Origin: Fabrea salina
Taxonomy: Eukaryota; Ciliophora; Heterotrichea; Heterotrichida; Fabreidae
Reading direction: 5' to 3'
Length of the DNA: 64,000 nucleotides
Assembly: GCA_022984795.1 (NCBI GenBank)
Contig: JALIHJ010000034.1
Coordinates: 124,001-188,000, forward strand
The stretch's first letter is position 1. Each line of letters opens with the position of its first letter. The translations under genes and the position numbers were made by a program. Of the stretch, positions 46,013 to 54,485 are shown one piece after another. Below the pieces are notes generated by a model. The model saw only the letters and a list, made by a program, of their open reading frames with translations. It ran no database searches and was not told where the DNA came from.

Positions 46013-47947
46013 ATGGAAGGTAACCTTCTGAAAGGATTAAGGAACTTGTTAGAAAATTTAGTATGCAGCCAAACCCAACCCAACTCCCCACTAGGGCGCA
46101 CAATGTCAACAGCAAGTCAAGACACCAGCATGGATATTAAACTCACTCCCTCTGATACAGATGAAATTTCGCCAATGGGGTCCATCAGCGAGGGCATTCC
46201 AGCCCAAACCCCTCACACCTCAGCCATTCCCAAACTGAATTCTTTGTTCCACCTGAAAAACGTGAATACAGGCGAACATCTTAACTTAGACGACAAAGAA
46301 GAAAGCTTCGTGGAAAGAATGTCTTTATTACTCCAAAAAGAAGACTACCCCCAAGCACTCTCAGAATTTAATAAGCAAAAAAGAAGAATGAACGATGCTC
46401 TTTGGCAAGCAGTGCGTCAAAACGAGTCTGAACTTTGCAAGTTACTTCTAGACAAGCAGCACTACGGAGACTTAGTTGCAGAAGCAAGTTATGAAAAAGA
46501 GGGGTTTTGCCCTATGCACTTAGCTGCCAGTTTGGGCTTCAACAAAGTCTGCGAAGTGCTTTTGGATTACGGCGAAATAGCTGACTTGAACCAAAGAGAC
46601 CACGAACAACGCACAGCTCTGCACCTAGCGTGTTTTGGAGGGCACTTGTCTGTAGCGCAGCTACTTGTAAGGTCAGGAGCTCACTTAAACGCTACTGACA
46701 AAGAAAACAACACTCCTTTACACTACGCCATTCAAAACGGAAACTATGAGCTTGTAAAGTGGATCTTAGGTAGGTTTCCAGACCTTGAAATCACTAACTC
46801 TGAAGGAAAAACTCCGCTTGAAATGAACAATAGAGAAAGCATTGCTGAAATCATATCGAGTCGAGTGATCCCTCCACCAGCTGTTGATATGACTCCTAGA
46901 CGTGTACAAATACACAAGTCCAACCAAGATGCACTCAACATGATGCTGCAACCTACTAAGCAGGCAACCCAAACTTCTGAAGAGTCCAAAAAAATAACTC
47001 CAATGGACTTCCAAGCACTCACTCAATTGGGAAAAGGTAGTTTTGGAGAAGTTTACTTAGTTGAAAAAAGAGGAACTAACGAATTGTACGCTATGAAAGT
47101 ACTTCACAAAAACAAGATTATGGGACAAAACCTAGTTAAGTATGCTATGACTGAAAGAAACGTGCTTAGTTACATCAAGCACCCTTTTATAGTTGGTTTG
47201 AATTTTGCCTTCCAAACTTCAGACCGATTGTTTTTGATACTAGACTACTGTCCAGGGGGCGACTTAGGCAGTTTGCTTTCACAAGAAAAGCGACTTAGTG
47301 AAACCATAGCGCGTATTTACACCTGCGAAATCACGTGTGCTATAGAAGAACTGCACAAACGAGACATCATTTTCAGAGACTTGAAGCCCGACAATGTAGT
47401 GCTTGACTCAGACGGCCACGCAATGCTGACTGACTTCGGACTGTCTAAAGAAGGAGTTACTGACAATTCTAAAGCTCAGTCTTTCTGTGGGTCAGTGGCT
47501 TACTTAGCTCCAGAAATCCTCAAAAGAAAAGGCCACGGGAAAGCTGTAGACTGGTACTTGTTAGGAGTGCTGCTGTACGAAATGCTGGTGGGGCAGCCTC
47601 CTTACTACTCGCACAACCGTGACGAGCTGTTCATGAACATCCAAAGAGGAAAACTCAGAATTCCTTCTTGTTTATCAGCAAACGTTAAAAGTCTCTTAAA
47701 GGCCCTTTTACAAAGAGACCCTTCAAAGCGACTTGGGAGCAGAGCAGACGCTGAAGAAATCAAAGAACACCCTTTCTTCTACGGAATAAACTGGGACGGA
47801 GTACTTAGAAAAGAAATGAGACCCCCAAAACCTAAACTCAAGACTTTCCCAGGCCCAGGAGTTCCTCAAGAAAAGGTTTTAGGAAGGGAAAGCACTTTTG
47901 ACTCGCAGTTCTCTAAGGTCACTGGTTGGACTTTTGTTTCGGAGTAA
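46013..47947 (+). CDS. Ankyrin-repeat AGC protein kinase
   Basis: A 644-residue protein. Residues 120-290 carry four or five ankyrin repeats (GFCPMHLAASLGFNKVCEVL; RTALHLACFGGHLSVAQLL; NTPLHYAIQNGNYELVKWIL). Residues 330-590 are an AGC kinase: LGKGSFGEVYLV, YAMKVLHK, FRDLKPDNVVLD, TDFGLSKEG and T-loop SFCGSVAYLAPE. A C-terminal AGC tail ends near a degenerate hydrophobic motif (TGWTF). The kinase resembles the S6K/AKT/SGK branch, where PDK1 phosphorylates the T-loop; here the site is Ser rather than Thr. The substrate is unknown. Confidence 0.9.
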   Translation: MEGNLLKGLRNLLENLVCSQTQPNSPLGRTMSTASQDTSMDIKLTPSDTDEISPMGSISEGIPAQTPHTSAIPKLNSLFHLKNVNTGEHLNLDDKEESFVERMSLLLQKEDYPQALSEFNKQKRRMNDALWQAVRQNESELCKLLLDKQHYGDLVAEASYEKEGFCPMHLAASLGFNKVCEVLLDYGEIADLNQRDHEQRTALHLACFGGHLSVAQLLVRSGAHLNATDKENNTPLHYAIQNGNYELVKWILGRFPDLEITNSEGKTPLEMNNRESIAEIISSRVIPPPAVDMTPRRVQIHKSNQDALNMMLQPTKQATQTSEESKKITPMDFQALTQLGKGSFGEVYLVEKRGTNELYAMKVLHKNKIMGQNLVKYAMTERNVLSYIKHPFIVGLNFAFQTSDRLFLILDYCPGGDLGSLLSQEKRLSETIARIYTCEITCAIEELHKRDIIFRDLKPDNVVLDSDGHAMLTDFGLSKEGVTDNSKAQSFCGSVAYLAPEILKRKGHGKAVDWYLLGVLLYEMLVGQPPYYSHNRDELFMNIQRGKLRIPSCLSANVKSLLKALLQRDPSKRLGSRADAEEIKEHPFFYGINWDGVLRKEMRPPKPKLKTFPGPGVPQEKVLGRESTFDSQFSKVTGWTFVSE

Positions 47948-47980
47948 TTGAATATATAAATTAACTAAACTTAGTAAATA

Positions 47981-48934
47981 ATGCACAGAGGACTGGAACT
48001 AGACGAACCGCAGGTTTTTGAGTCTGAAGGAATGATGGACTTAGAAGAACCCCAGCAGCCGAACCCCCAAGAAGAACTAGTTTACATACCCCTTGCGCAA
48101 GACCGGTCTTCACTTCCTCCTAAAGCAAGACTTAACTTGCTCATGCAAGAACTTTCACAAATCAACGCTGACCTTTGTGAAGAGAAACCTTCTACTGAGA
48201 AACCTCCTAGATACTACTCTTCTTTGCTGAACACCACTCAGCAGGCAGAGGACTTAATGCGTAACGAAGGCCACAAAATCCAAGGCGACTTGGGAATAGG
48301 CTCAAATGTGTCCAGAAAACTAGGACAGTCCTTGTTGAAGCTACTGCCAATCTCCAAAGCAGGCACTCTGGAACTAAGTGAAGCCTACCCAGAAGAGTAC
48401 CAAGAAGGCCAAAACAGAGACTTAGCCGTGGTGGCAAACCTCAGTTCTAGAATTGCCAAACTAGAAGAGATGCTTGGAGTCTGGGAACCCAAACACGGCT
48501 ACTACAACATAGTCCAATCACTTACCTCTATTAAAAAAAGAATACAAGGACTGAACCCCAAGAAGATTGAAGCCCTCAACACCCAAGCTGAAGATGTCAA
48601 CGCTGAACTAGACATGGTAAAAAACCAACTAGAGATGCTTCAGTCAGCCAGCAGCGAACAAAAGGCTATTGATGAGTTGTATGACTTACTAGGCATAGTC
48701 CAAGAAGTAGCTCCAGCACTCCCGCCTATCATAGAGCGCCTTGAAGCTGTGAAAAAAGTCCACGACGAAGGAGCCAGGTTCAACGAAAGAGTCCAAGAAA
48801 TCAAAAACAGACAAGCTAAAATCGAGCAAAAGCTAAAAGAACTGAATTCCCAAGAGATGGTTGAGGAGTGGAATGCCTTCAAGCAACAAGTTGCCTCTCG
48901 TTTTCAAGAATTCGAAAACAAATTTAAAAGGTAA
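47981..48934 (+). CDS. DCTN2: Dynamitin (dynactin subunit 2)
   Basis: A 317-residue coiled-coil protein resembling dynamitin, which builds the dynactin shoulder and links dynein to cargo. The N-terminal acidic region has a short conserved start. AKLEEMLGVWEP in the middle matches the family's EQRLARVESVLG block. LYDLLGIVQEVAPALPPIIERLEAVKKVHDE matches the conserved region around the human TLPELVQRLVTIKQLHEQ. It ends with a helix to the C-terminus. Human DCTN2 is 401 residues, so the linker is shorter here. Confidence 0.78.
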   Translation: MHRGLELDEPQVFESEGMMDLEEPQQPNPQEELVYIPLAQDRSSLPPKARLNLLMQELSQINADLCEEKPSTEKPPRYYSSLLNTTQQAEDLMRNEGHKIQGDLGIGSNVSRKLGQSLLKLLPISKAGTLELSEAYPEEYQEGQNRDLAVVANLSSRIAKLEEMLGVWEPKHGYYNIVQSLTSIKKRIQGLNPKKIEALNTQAEDVNAELDMVKNQLEMLQSASSEQKAIDELYDLLGIVQEVAPALPPIIERLEAVKKVHDEGARFNERVQEIKNRQAKIEQKLKELNSQEMVEEWNAFKQQVASRFQEFENKFKR

Positions 48935-49014
48935 TTTATGTAACTAAAACTAGAAACAAGCAGAGTGCTGTTAAGAGGTAGGTCAATCAATGGCAGTAAT
49001 AATATTTACTAGGA

Positions 49015-49311
49015 ATGGTAAGGACCACTTAGACAAAAGGTACACCCAGCTTTGGTAAAAGAAACAATCACACCCACACCAATTGCAGGCGTTGCGGCAA
49101 GACTTCTTTCCACAAACAAAAGAAGACTTGTGCTTCCTGCGGATTCCCCAACCCCAAGATGCGCAAATTCAACTGGGCTACCAAAGCCAGCAGACGACGC
49201 GGAGAAGGCACAGGACGTATGAAGTACCTCAAAACTATTCCTCGTAGGGCTAAGAACGGCTTCCGCTCTGGAACCACTCCCTCTGAGCGTACTAAGCACA
49301 TAAAGAAATAA
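49015..49311 (+). CDS. RPL37: Ribosomal protein eL37
   Basis: Missed by simple ORF calling. The ATG at 49015 is followed at once by a 15-base intron; exon 2 starts at 49033. The 93-residue product begins [17 protein letters not shown] and has the zinc site CRRCG...CASCG (two CxxC pairs), [20 protein letters not shown] and [14 protein letters not shown]. It matches eL37 of the large subunit over its full length. Codon use is C-rich, as expected for a very highly expressed gene. It lies 9 bases upstream of the next gene. Confidence 0.96.
49018..49032 (+). other. 15-base intron directly after the eL37 start codon
   Basis: Sequence gtaaggaccacttag. Exon 1 contributes only the ATG codon. Position 10 is A. 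Splicing restores the universal N-terminus MTKGT. Confidence 0.95.
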
Positions 49312-49320
49312 GGCTTAATA

Positions 49321-50505
49321 ATGCATTCAGTGGAGTTTTCTCAAAGGTGCTTTGGGGAGTTGTCTAAAGGAGTAGTAGAAAGGCGACTAGCTTTGGACTA
49401 CTTGAGATCCTTGAATTCCAGGTTCAGAGTTTCAGAGACTTTGGAAGAATGGAAGGAGTTCCAGGAAACCCTTGTTTTGTGGGACGACTGGACACTAGGC
49501 ATATCTTTAAAAGTCAAAGAGTCCTTAGAAGTGTTTCTTGTTTACACTGACAAACAAAAAGCCAACATACCCAAAAAGGTTTTACAACTGCAAAAACTCA
49601 CCACTCAAGTAAAGGAATTGCAGTTGGCTGCTAGCTTTTCCAAGTCACTTGTAATTACTTCTGCAGCAAGATTTTTAGTTATGGACAGCTGTAACGGAAT
49701 TCCTAGTATTATGATAAGACTATGTGGTGCTTCAACTCAGAACTACGCACTTAAAACCTTTAGAGAAACCTTGTCTTTTGCTTACTCAAAATCCAAAGTT
49801 ACTTCAAAAGACCTTTTGAACTCTGTAAAGACTCTTGAAACCAACCACCCAGACAAGCTTTTTCTAAACGCAACTATTGGCTACTTAACAAATATTAAGT
49901 CTTCCGAATTCAAAGTTACTCCAAACCAAAGCACAGAAATTGAAGTTAGAATTAAGCCAAAACTTCAAAAGAACTGTCCACAACACGTAAACATGACTAT
50001 TCCAGAAGCCAGTCCAGACGAAGAAGAGTCCCAAGAACTCATGAGTTCCCAAGAAAGAATTTACTCAGGAAAGTCCCAACAAGAATTTGACCTTTTCAAA
50101 ATCCTACCTGACGAAGAGACTTCACAGAAGTGCTTCCAAAGCGGGTCAAGTGACTATGATTCCAGAGATGATATTTCTCAACTGCACGACTCTATGCTAG
50201 ATAACCGTTCGGAAGAAGACTGCTCTCCTTCTTTGCTGAGTCTAGGCGAAACTTCTTTTAGGAACCAGTTTCACTCACAAGAAGAAGTACCCAAACTCAT
50301 AAAGTTAGGGTCTAAAGAAAACCACTCAGAAGAATGCCTTCCTTCAATTTTGAGTTTGAACGAAGTTTCTTTCGGGAACCAGGTGTTTCCACAAGAAGCC
50401 CTAAAATCAGAACCTAATGAAATAGATTGCAACGAACTGATTGTTCTTGAGTCCGATGAAAACAAAGGTAAAAGCTGCCAGTGTGATATTTGTCTTATCT
50501 TTTAA
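49321..50505 (+). CDS. Unknown protein with C-terminal CaaX-like box
   Basis: A 394-residue protein. The first 205 residues look folded and helical (LALDYLRSLNSRF; FLVMDSCNGIPSIMIRL). Residues 225-380 are acidic, Ser-rich and probably disordered, and contain two copies of a motif of about 30 residues (SEEDCSPSLLSLGETSFRNQ and SEECLPSILSLNEVSFGNQ). The protein ends CQCDICLIF. The last four residues, Cys-Leu-Ile-Phe, form a CaaX prenylation box, with two nearby Cys that could be palmitoylated. Membrane attachment is therefore likely. Family unknown. Confidence 0.6.
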   Translation: MHSVEFSQRCFGELSKGVVERRLALDYLRSLNSRFRVSETLEEWKEFQETLVLWDDWTLGISLKVKESLEVFLVYTDKQKANIPKKVLQLQKLTTQVKELQLAASFSKSLVITSAARFLVMDSCNGIPSIMIRLCGASTQNYALKTFRETLSFAYSKSKVTSKDLLNSVKTLETNHPDKLFLNATIGYLTNIKSSEFKVTPNQSTEIEVRIKPKLQKNCPQHVNMTIPEASPDEEESQELMSSQERIYSGKSQQEFDLFKILPDEETSQKCFQSGSSDYDSRDDISQLHDSMLDNRSEEDCSPSLLSLGETSFRNQFHSQEEVPKLIKLGSKENHSEECLPSILSLNEVSFGNQVFPQEALKSEPNEIDCNELIVLESDENKGKSCQCDICLIF

Positions 50506-50525
50506 AGTCTAAGTTATATTACTAT

Positions 50526-51197
50526 TTAACCATGAGAACAGTTACTTGTAGAATCGATTGGATTGATTAAGTCCAGACAAAGGAAGTAATCGTACACAAA
50601 GTACTGCATGATTAAAAACAACATCAAGTTCAAAATCAAGTGTGTCAAGCAGATGCACCTGGACTTCTTGATGTTGTGGTACCAAGCCAGAAACTCGTTA
50701 TTGTAAACCATAAACATAATCTTGCCTTCGTAGTTGCGCTGTCTAGCTTTTAAGTTAGCTTTGACTTCAGGTAAGAACCTGAAAGACTCTAGTTGCTCTT
50801 CGTCTACTTCAAAGTACAAGTAAGGGGCAGAGTACCTTTCGCACATAATGGGCGAATACACCATGTGCTGGAAAGGGTCCTCCATTCTGCGTTGGTTGGA
50901 GTTGGCCACGCGTATAGCTGACTCCTGAACAATTAAGGTCAGAAGGTTCATGAGGAAGGTTAGTACATTTAAGTAGGGAATTACGTATATAAACAAAAAG
51001 CACAGCACTATTTTGAGTTGAAGTATTATCCAGCACCTGTAGAAAAAGACACTGCAAGCTTTTTTGAGGTATATTTCTTTTTCTCGGTTGATTGGGTCGT
51101 TGTAGTTCTCAACTACTTTGTTGTAGCGGGAAATTGGGTCGTACCTCCTTTTTATTTGTTCACCTAGTTGGTTAATTCCTGTTCGCAGTCTGTTCAT
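50526..51197 (-). CDS. Unknown multi-pass membrane protein
   Basis: A 223-residue protein with a polar N-terminus of about 45 residues. Two or more hydrophobic helices follow at about 57-95 (IILQLKIVLCFLFIYVI; VLTFLMNLLTLIV). A soluble middle region comes next (residues 95-180), and a C-terminal helix at about 183-207 (LTHLILNLMLFLIMQYF). No signal peptide or known family. The start codon is 7 bases from that of the divergent gene at 51205. Confidence 0.6.
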   Translation of the reverse strand: MNRLRTGINQLGEQIKRRYDPISRYNKVVENYNDPINREKEIYLKKACSVFFYRCWIILQLKIVLCFLFIYVIPYLNVLTFLMNLLTLIVQESAIRVANSNQRRMEDPFQHMVYSPIMCERYSAPYLYFEVDEEQLESFRFLPEVKANLKARQRNYEGKIMFMVYNNEFLAWYHNIKKSRCICLTHLILNLMLFLIMQYFVYDYFLCLDLINPIDSTSNCSHG

Positions 51198-51204
51198 ATT
51201 TACT

Positions 51205-51432
51205 ATGATTTTGGTTCTGGTGTTTTTAACGGTCCAAGCAAAGCTCGAAGACTACGGTTCAAAGGGGTGCTTTGAGTGTGAGTACTGTTGCTTGTCAACT
51301 AACACTTGCGGTTCCCAGGAGTACTGCCAAGAAAGACTGCCTTTGGTGATTTATCTGCAACTGTTATTTGGTTTAGTGAGTATACTGTTTTTAGGAGTCA
51401 CAATGTGGCATGTTTTAAAAAAGATCAATTAA
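51205..51432 (+). CDS. Small Cys-rich type I membrane protein
   Basis: A 75-residue protein: signal peptide (MILVLVFLTVQA), a small extracytoplasmic loop of about 32 residues with six Cys (CFECEYCCLSTNTCGSQEYC contains all but none beyond it), one membrane helix (about 46-68) and a short basic tail VLKKIN. Some multi-pass SMIM-like or receptor-accessory proteins look alike, but no family is assigned. It shares a 7-base spacer with the divergent membrane-protein gene, so the two may be co-expressed. Confidence 0.6.
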   Translation: MILVLVFLTVQAKLEDYGSKGCFECEYCCLSTNTCGSQEYCQERLPLVIYLQLLFGLVSILFLGVTMWHVLKKIN

Positions 51433-51444
51433 TAGTTTAAATAG

Positions 51445-52209
51445 CTAGATGCTTTTTCTAGGAATTTGGGGAGTAATTCTTAAGGCGGCTTTAAGCGACT
51501 CGGGTTTTAGGGTTTTTAGGGGCCTTTTGAACTTATAGTTTTTCCTATAAGGAAAAGGAGTTGAGGTTTTCATAGTGATGTTTTTGAGGTTCTTATTGTA
51601 TCCTCCAGAAAGCGAACTCCTTGGTTGGAGTTTTGTAGAAAAGGTCAGTTTTCCTGAGTCTAGAAGGTTGCCTTTAAGGGAAGCTTCAAAACTTTCAGAG
51701 GCTTTAGAAAAGATCTTTTTGACTTGAAGGTCTTCAGTGAGTTCTGAAGATCCTTGGTAAGTGCTTAGCATTCTTTTTGGGGAGCTTCTTACGTAGGCCA
51801 TAGCACTTTTAGGCTTGTTGATGATTTTCTTGTTTGGACTTAGCTTTTTAATGAGCTGATCGGAGATTTTGTTTAAGTCAGGAAAGGTTTGGTTTGTGCC
51901 TTGGTTTAGAGACTCTGTTCTTTTAGTGTACCAGTTGTCGATTTTAGCAAGTAGTTTTTGCTGGATGCCTTGATCTTTAGTCTGCACAACTTGTGCTAAA
52001 TAAGAGTGCAGTGAAGTGTGCACAGAGTCGTTTGGTTCAAAAGAAGTTTGGGATTTAGTTTTATAGTAGTTTTCGAGTTTTTGCTTCAAGTTAACGAAAA
52101 TAGGGTTCTGTGCCAATCGGCGTCCTCCTTGGGAGTAAAGGGGTCTGAAAGCTTCTGAGTTAGGGGATTCTTCTCTTTGGAAAGAGAGTCCTTTAACATA
52201 TAGTTCCAT
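51445..52209 (-). CDS. Unknown basic protein
   Basis: A 254-residue protein. It is helical at about 30-125 (FVNLKQKLENYYKTKS; QKLLAKIDNWYTKR) and basic and disordered after that. No membrane segment or known domain. It lies directly downstream of SF-assemblin (8 bases) on the same strand and could be a cytoskeletal partner by position only. It uses a TAG stop. Confidence 0.55.
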   Translation of the reverse strand: MELYVKGLSFQREESPNSEAFRPLYSQGGRRLAQNPIFVNLKQKLENYYKTKSQTSFEPNDSVHTSLHSYLAQVVQTKDQGIQQKLLAKIDNWYTKRTESLNQGTNQTFPDLNKISDQLIKKLSPNKKIINKPKSAMAYVRSSPKRMLSTYQGSSELTEDLQVKKIFSKASESFEASLKGNLLDSGKLTFSTKLQPRSSLSGGYNKNLKNITMKTSTPFPYRKNYKFKRPLKTLKPESLKAALRITPQIPRKSI

Positions 52210-52217
52210 TTTGCTAA

Positions 52218-53030
52218 TTAATATGAGTAAAAACTCTGAGAATTCATGCCTGACTCAACTCTTTGGCAAGTTTCTTCTAGTAGCCGAATAAGGGTTTCTT
52301 CAGTGCGTTCGCGTTCTTTGGTTTCTGACCTAATGTCTTCAAGGATTCTGTCCTTCATAGAGTCGACTGCTTGGAATATTTGCAAGTGGGTTTCTTCCCT
52401 TTGCTTTTTTTCCCAGTCAAGCTGGTCATACATTCTTTGGAACTCTTCGCCTATTTTTCTAAGAGCTTTTTCAAAAGCTTCTTCTCTGTAGTAAGTTTCG
52501 TTGGAAACAGACTCATGAAGACTCAGCACTTGGTCGTTGAAAGTTTGCATTTGGGCTTCTTCGTTTTCTTCTCTGATTTTTTTTTCTTTAGAAACTTCGA
52601 GTTTAATAGAAAACAGTTTCTCGTCCACTGCCTTTGAGATTTTAGACTCGGCTTCTTTTCTGGTTTGCCTTTCGTTTTGAAGGTCTATTTGGAAGTTGTT
52701 TTCTACTAGTTTGATTTCTTTGGCTTTGCGCTCTTCAAGTATGTCCCTGGCATTTCTTTCAGTGTCTATGTTTTCTTCAAGTCTGGCAATTTGTTCACAG
52801 ATTATCTAAGTAAAGCTTACGTTGAACTTTGAGTTATTGGACACTTGGAGTTTGTGGAGTTTTTCATCAAGTTGTTTTGAGCGGTAAGTAAAAGCTTCTT
52901 GTCTGGACTGCTTTTCTGTTTCGTAGTCGTGTTGCATAGAAGACAGTTTCAGTCCTAGCTGCTGCATCTTCATTTTAGAAAGGGTTTCTGACTTGTTTTC
53001 TAGGTACTTTTGCTCAAAAAAGTCTTCCAT
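52218..53030 (-). CDS. SF-assemblin (striated fibre protein)
   Basis: Exons 53030-52821 and 52805-52218 (minus strand) join across a 15-base intron to give 265 residues, close to the roughly 276 of algal SF-assemblin. The N-terminus includes MQQLGLKLSSMQHDYETEKQ. The whole rod is coiled coil with the family's eight-heptad rhythm of short skips and ends RLLEETCQRVESG like SF-assemblins. The protein polymerises into striated rootlets at basal bodies and is common in ciliates as part of the kinetodesmal or rootlet system. The ATG at 53030 is preferred over one three codons upstream because of its TAAA context. Confidence 0.85.
52806..52820 (-). other. 15-base intron in SF-assemblin
   Basis: On the minus strand it reads gtaagctttacttag, phase 0, with A at position 10. 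It joins two coiled-coil frames that otherwise look like separate ORFs. Confidence 0.92.
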
Positions 53031-53053
53031 TAAATACAATCCCCCTAATAAAG

Positions 53054-54484
53054 ATGAATTCTGCCTCGCGGTTTGTGCACCGAAACTTCAGTGTCCAGTT
53101 CAGTGACTTAGGAAGGTCAGAGTTATTTAACGTAACTTCAGCTTCTCGCAGAACTAAAAAAGGCGACCCTACTTCTATAAGTGTTTCTGCGTTGCCTGTT
53201 ATAAAAAGAGAGGTCAAAAACAAACTCACCCGCAAAGAGCTTTGCAACTTGCAAGACTACGAACTAGAAACCTACATTATTGAGTTAGCTTTGTTGGACT
53301 ACGCGTACTACAAGAGTGAGTTTTAATTAGGCACCAGTGCCCAAGAGTTCGTTACTGGAATAGTTAAAACTCTTAGAAAAGACAAGAAGTTTTGGATCAG
53401 TGGGTCAGAAGTTTATAACTACATACAGGAGCACGGGGAATTCTTTGCCCCGGAAGAGTCACTTATGAACGGACACTGCAACAACCTTGAAAAGGACAAA
53501 CACATTCCTTACGTTGCTTTGAAAGCCCACATTGACCAGTACACTTCCGACTGCGTATTTGCTGCTAATAGGTTTATGAGGATACCTAGACTGCCCTTAG
53601 TAATATTCCCTATGATTTTCCAGTTCATCAGTCAAAAGACAAAAGTCCCTGAAGAGTCTAAGCCATACGCTCACTTTTTTCTGCAGAACATGATTTACAC
53701 TTGCTTGCTCAGAGCTAAACACCACCACAAAATAGAACTTAACGAACGCGAGCACAACAACTTCCAAAAAAACGCTAAGTTCCGCCGCACAGTCAAACTT
53801 AAAGGCGAAGTCCAGCTGAAGTCTTCAGACTTCAAAAACCTAGGCGAAGAAACTTACAACATGACTTTGGAGTTTGTGGAGTTTTGCAAAGAAGAAGGCA
53901 TGAACGTTGCTTTAATATTTGACAAGTACAACGAACTCAAAGTCCAGGAACAAGAAATCCTAGGAGCTACTCTTAGGTACTGTTACTACGGGTACTTAAA
54001 CTTTTTGGCCTCGGAAAACATCTCTGCAGAAAGGATCCTTAAAACTGACCACAGACAACTAGACCCCAACATAGCTTTTTTCCAGTACGACATTTCAACT
54101 GTGCCCCAAGTCAGAGACCGCCCAGTGGACCCTCAAAAAGTAGAGGCACTAAAAGCTTTTCTGTGGAACCAACACAAAAGCACCTCTGTGTTTCCACAAC
54201 AAATGTTTTACCAAGAAAAACTTGACCTGATGGCAACTAGGTTCCTGGAGTTCTATGAAAGCTCTGAAGAGAAGAAAAAAAGGAGCTACAGGTATTTTTC
54301 AGAAGACAGACCTGAATGGACTGAAAAGGACTTTGAAAGGTTCTACAAAGCTATTGAGAAGTTCAACAACGAACCACTTGCTAACAAAAGAATTGCTAAG
54401 TATATGGGAAAGCATATCGACCCCAACCATGTAAGGTACGAAAGACAACTTTACAATAAAAAACGCAAACTAGAAGAGAACTAA
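53054..54484 (+). CDS. Unknown protein with SANT/Myb-like C-terminus
   Basis: Exons 53054-53315 and 53331-54484 join across a 15-base intron to give 471 residues. The N-terminal 90 residues are polar. The middle (about 95-350) is helical. The C-terminus, WTEKDFERFYKAIEKF with KRIAKYMG and HVRYERQLYNKKRK, resembles a SANT/Myb-like three-helix unit followed by a basic tail. It is probably nuclear and chromatin-related, but the family is not identified. It is head-to-head with SF-assemblin, 23 bases between starts, and ends one base from the CENP-C gene's stop. Confidence 0.65.
53316..53330 (+). other. 15-base intron in SANT-like gene
   Basis: Sequence gtgagttttaattag, phase 1. It is the only member beginning GTG rather than GTA. 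Position 10 is A. Confidence 0.9.
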
Positions 54485-54485
54485 T

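Noticed and set aside
49009-49301. Minus-strand open frames of 77-96 codons
   Set aside because: They are mirror images of the spliced eL37 gene on the plus strand.
52806-53039. Separate 77-residue gene upstream of the SF-assemblin frame
   Set aside because: It is exon 1 of SF-assemblin; a 15-base intron joins it to the rest.
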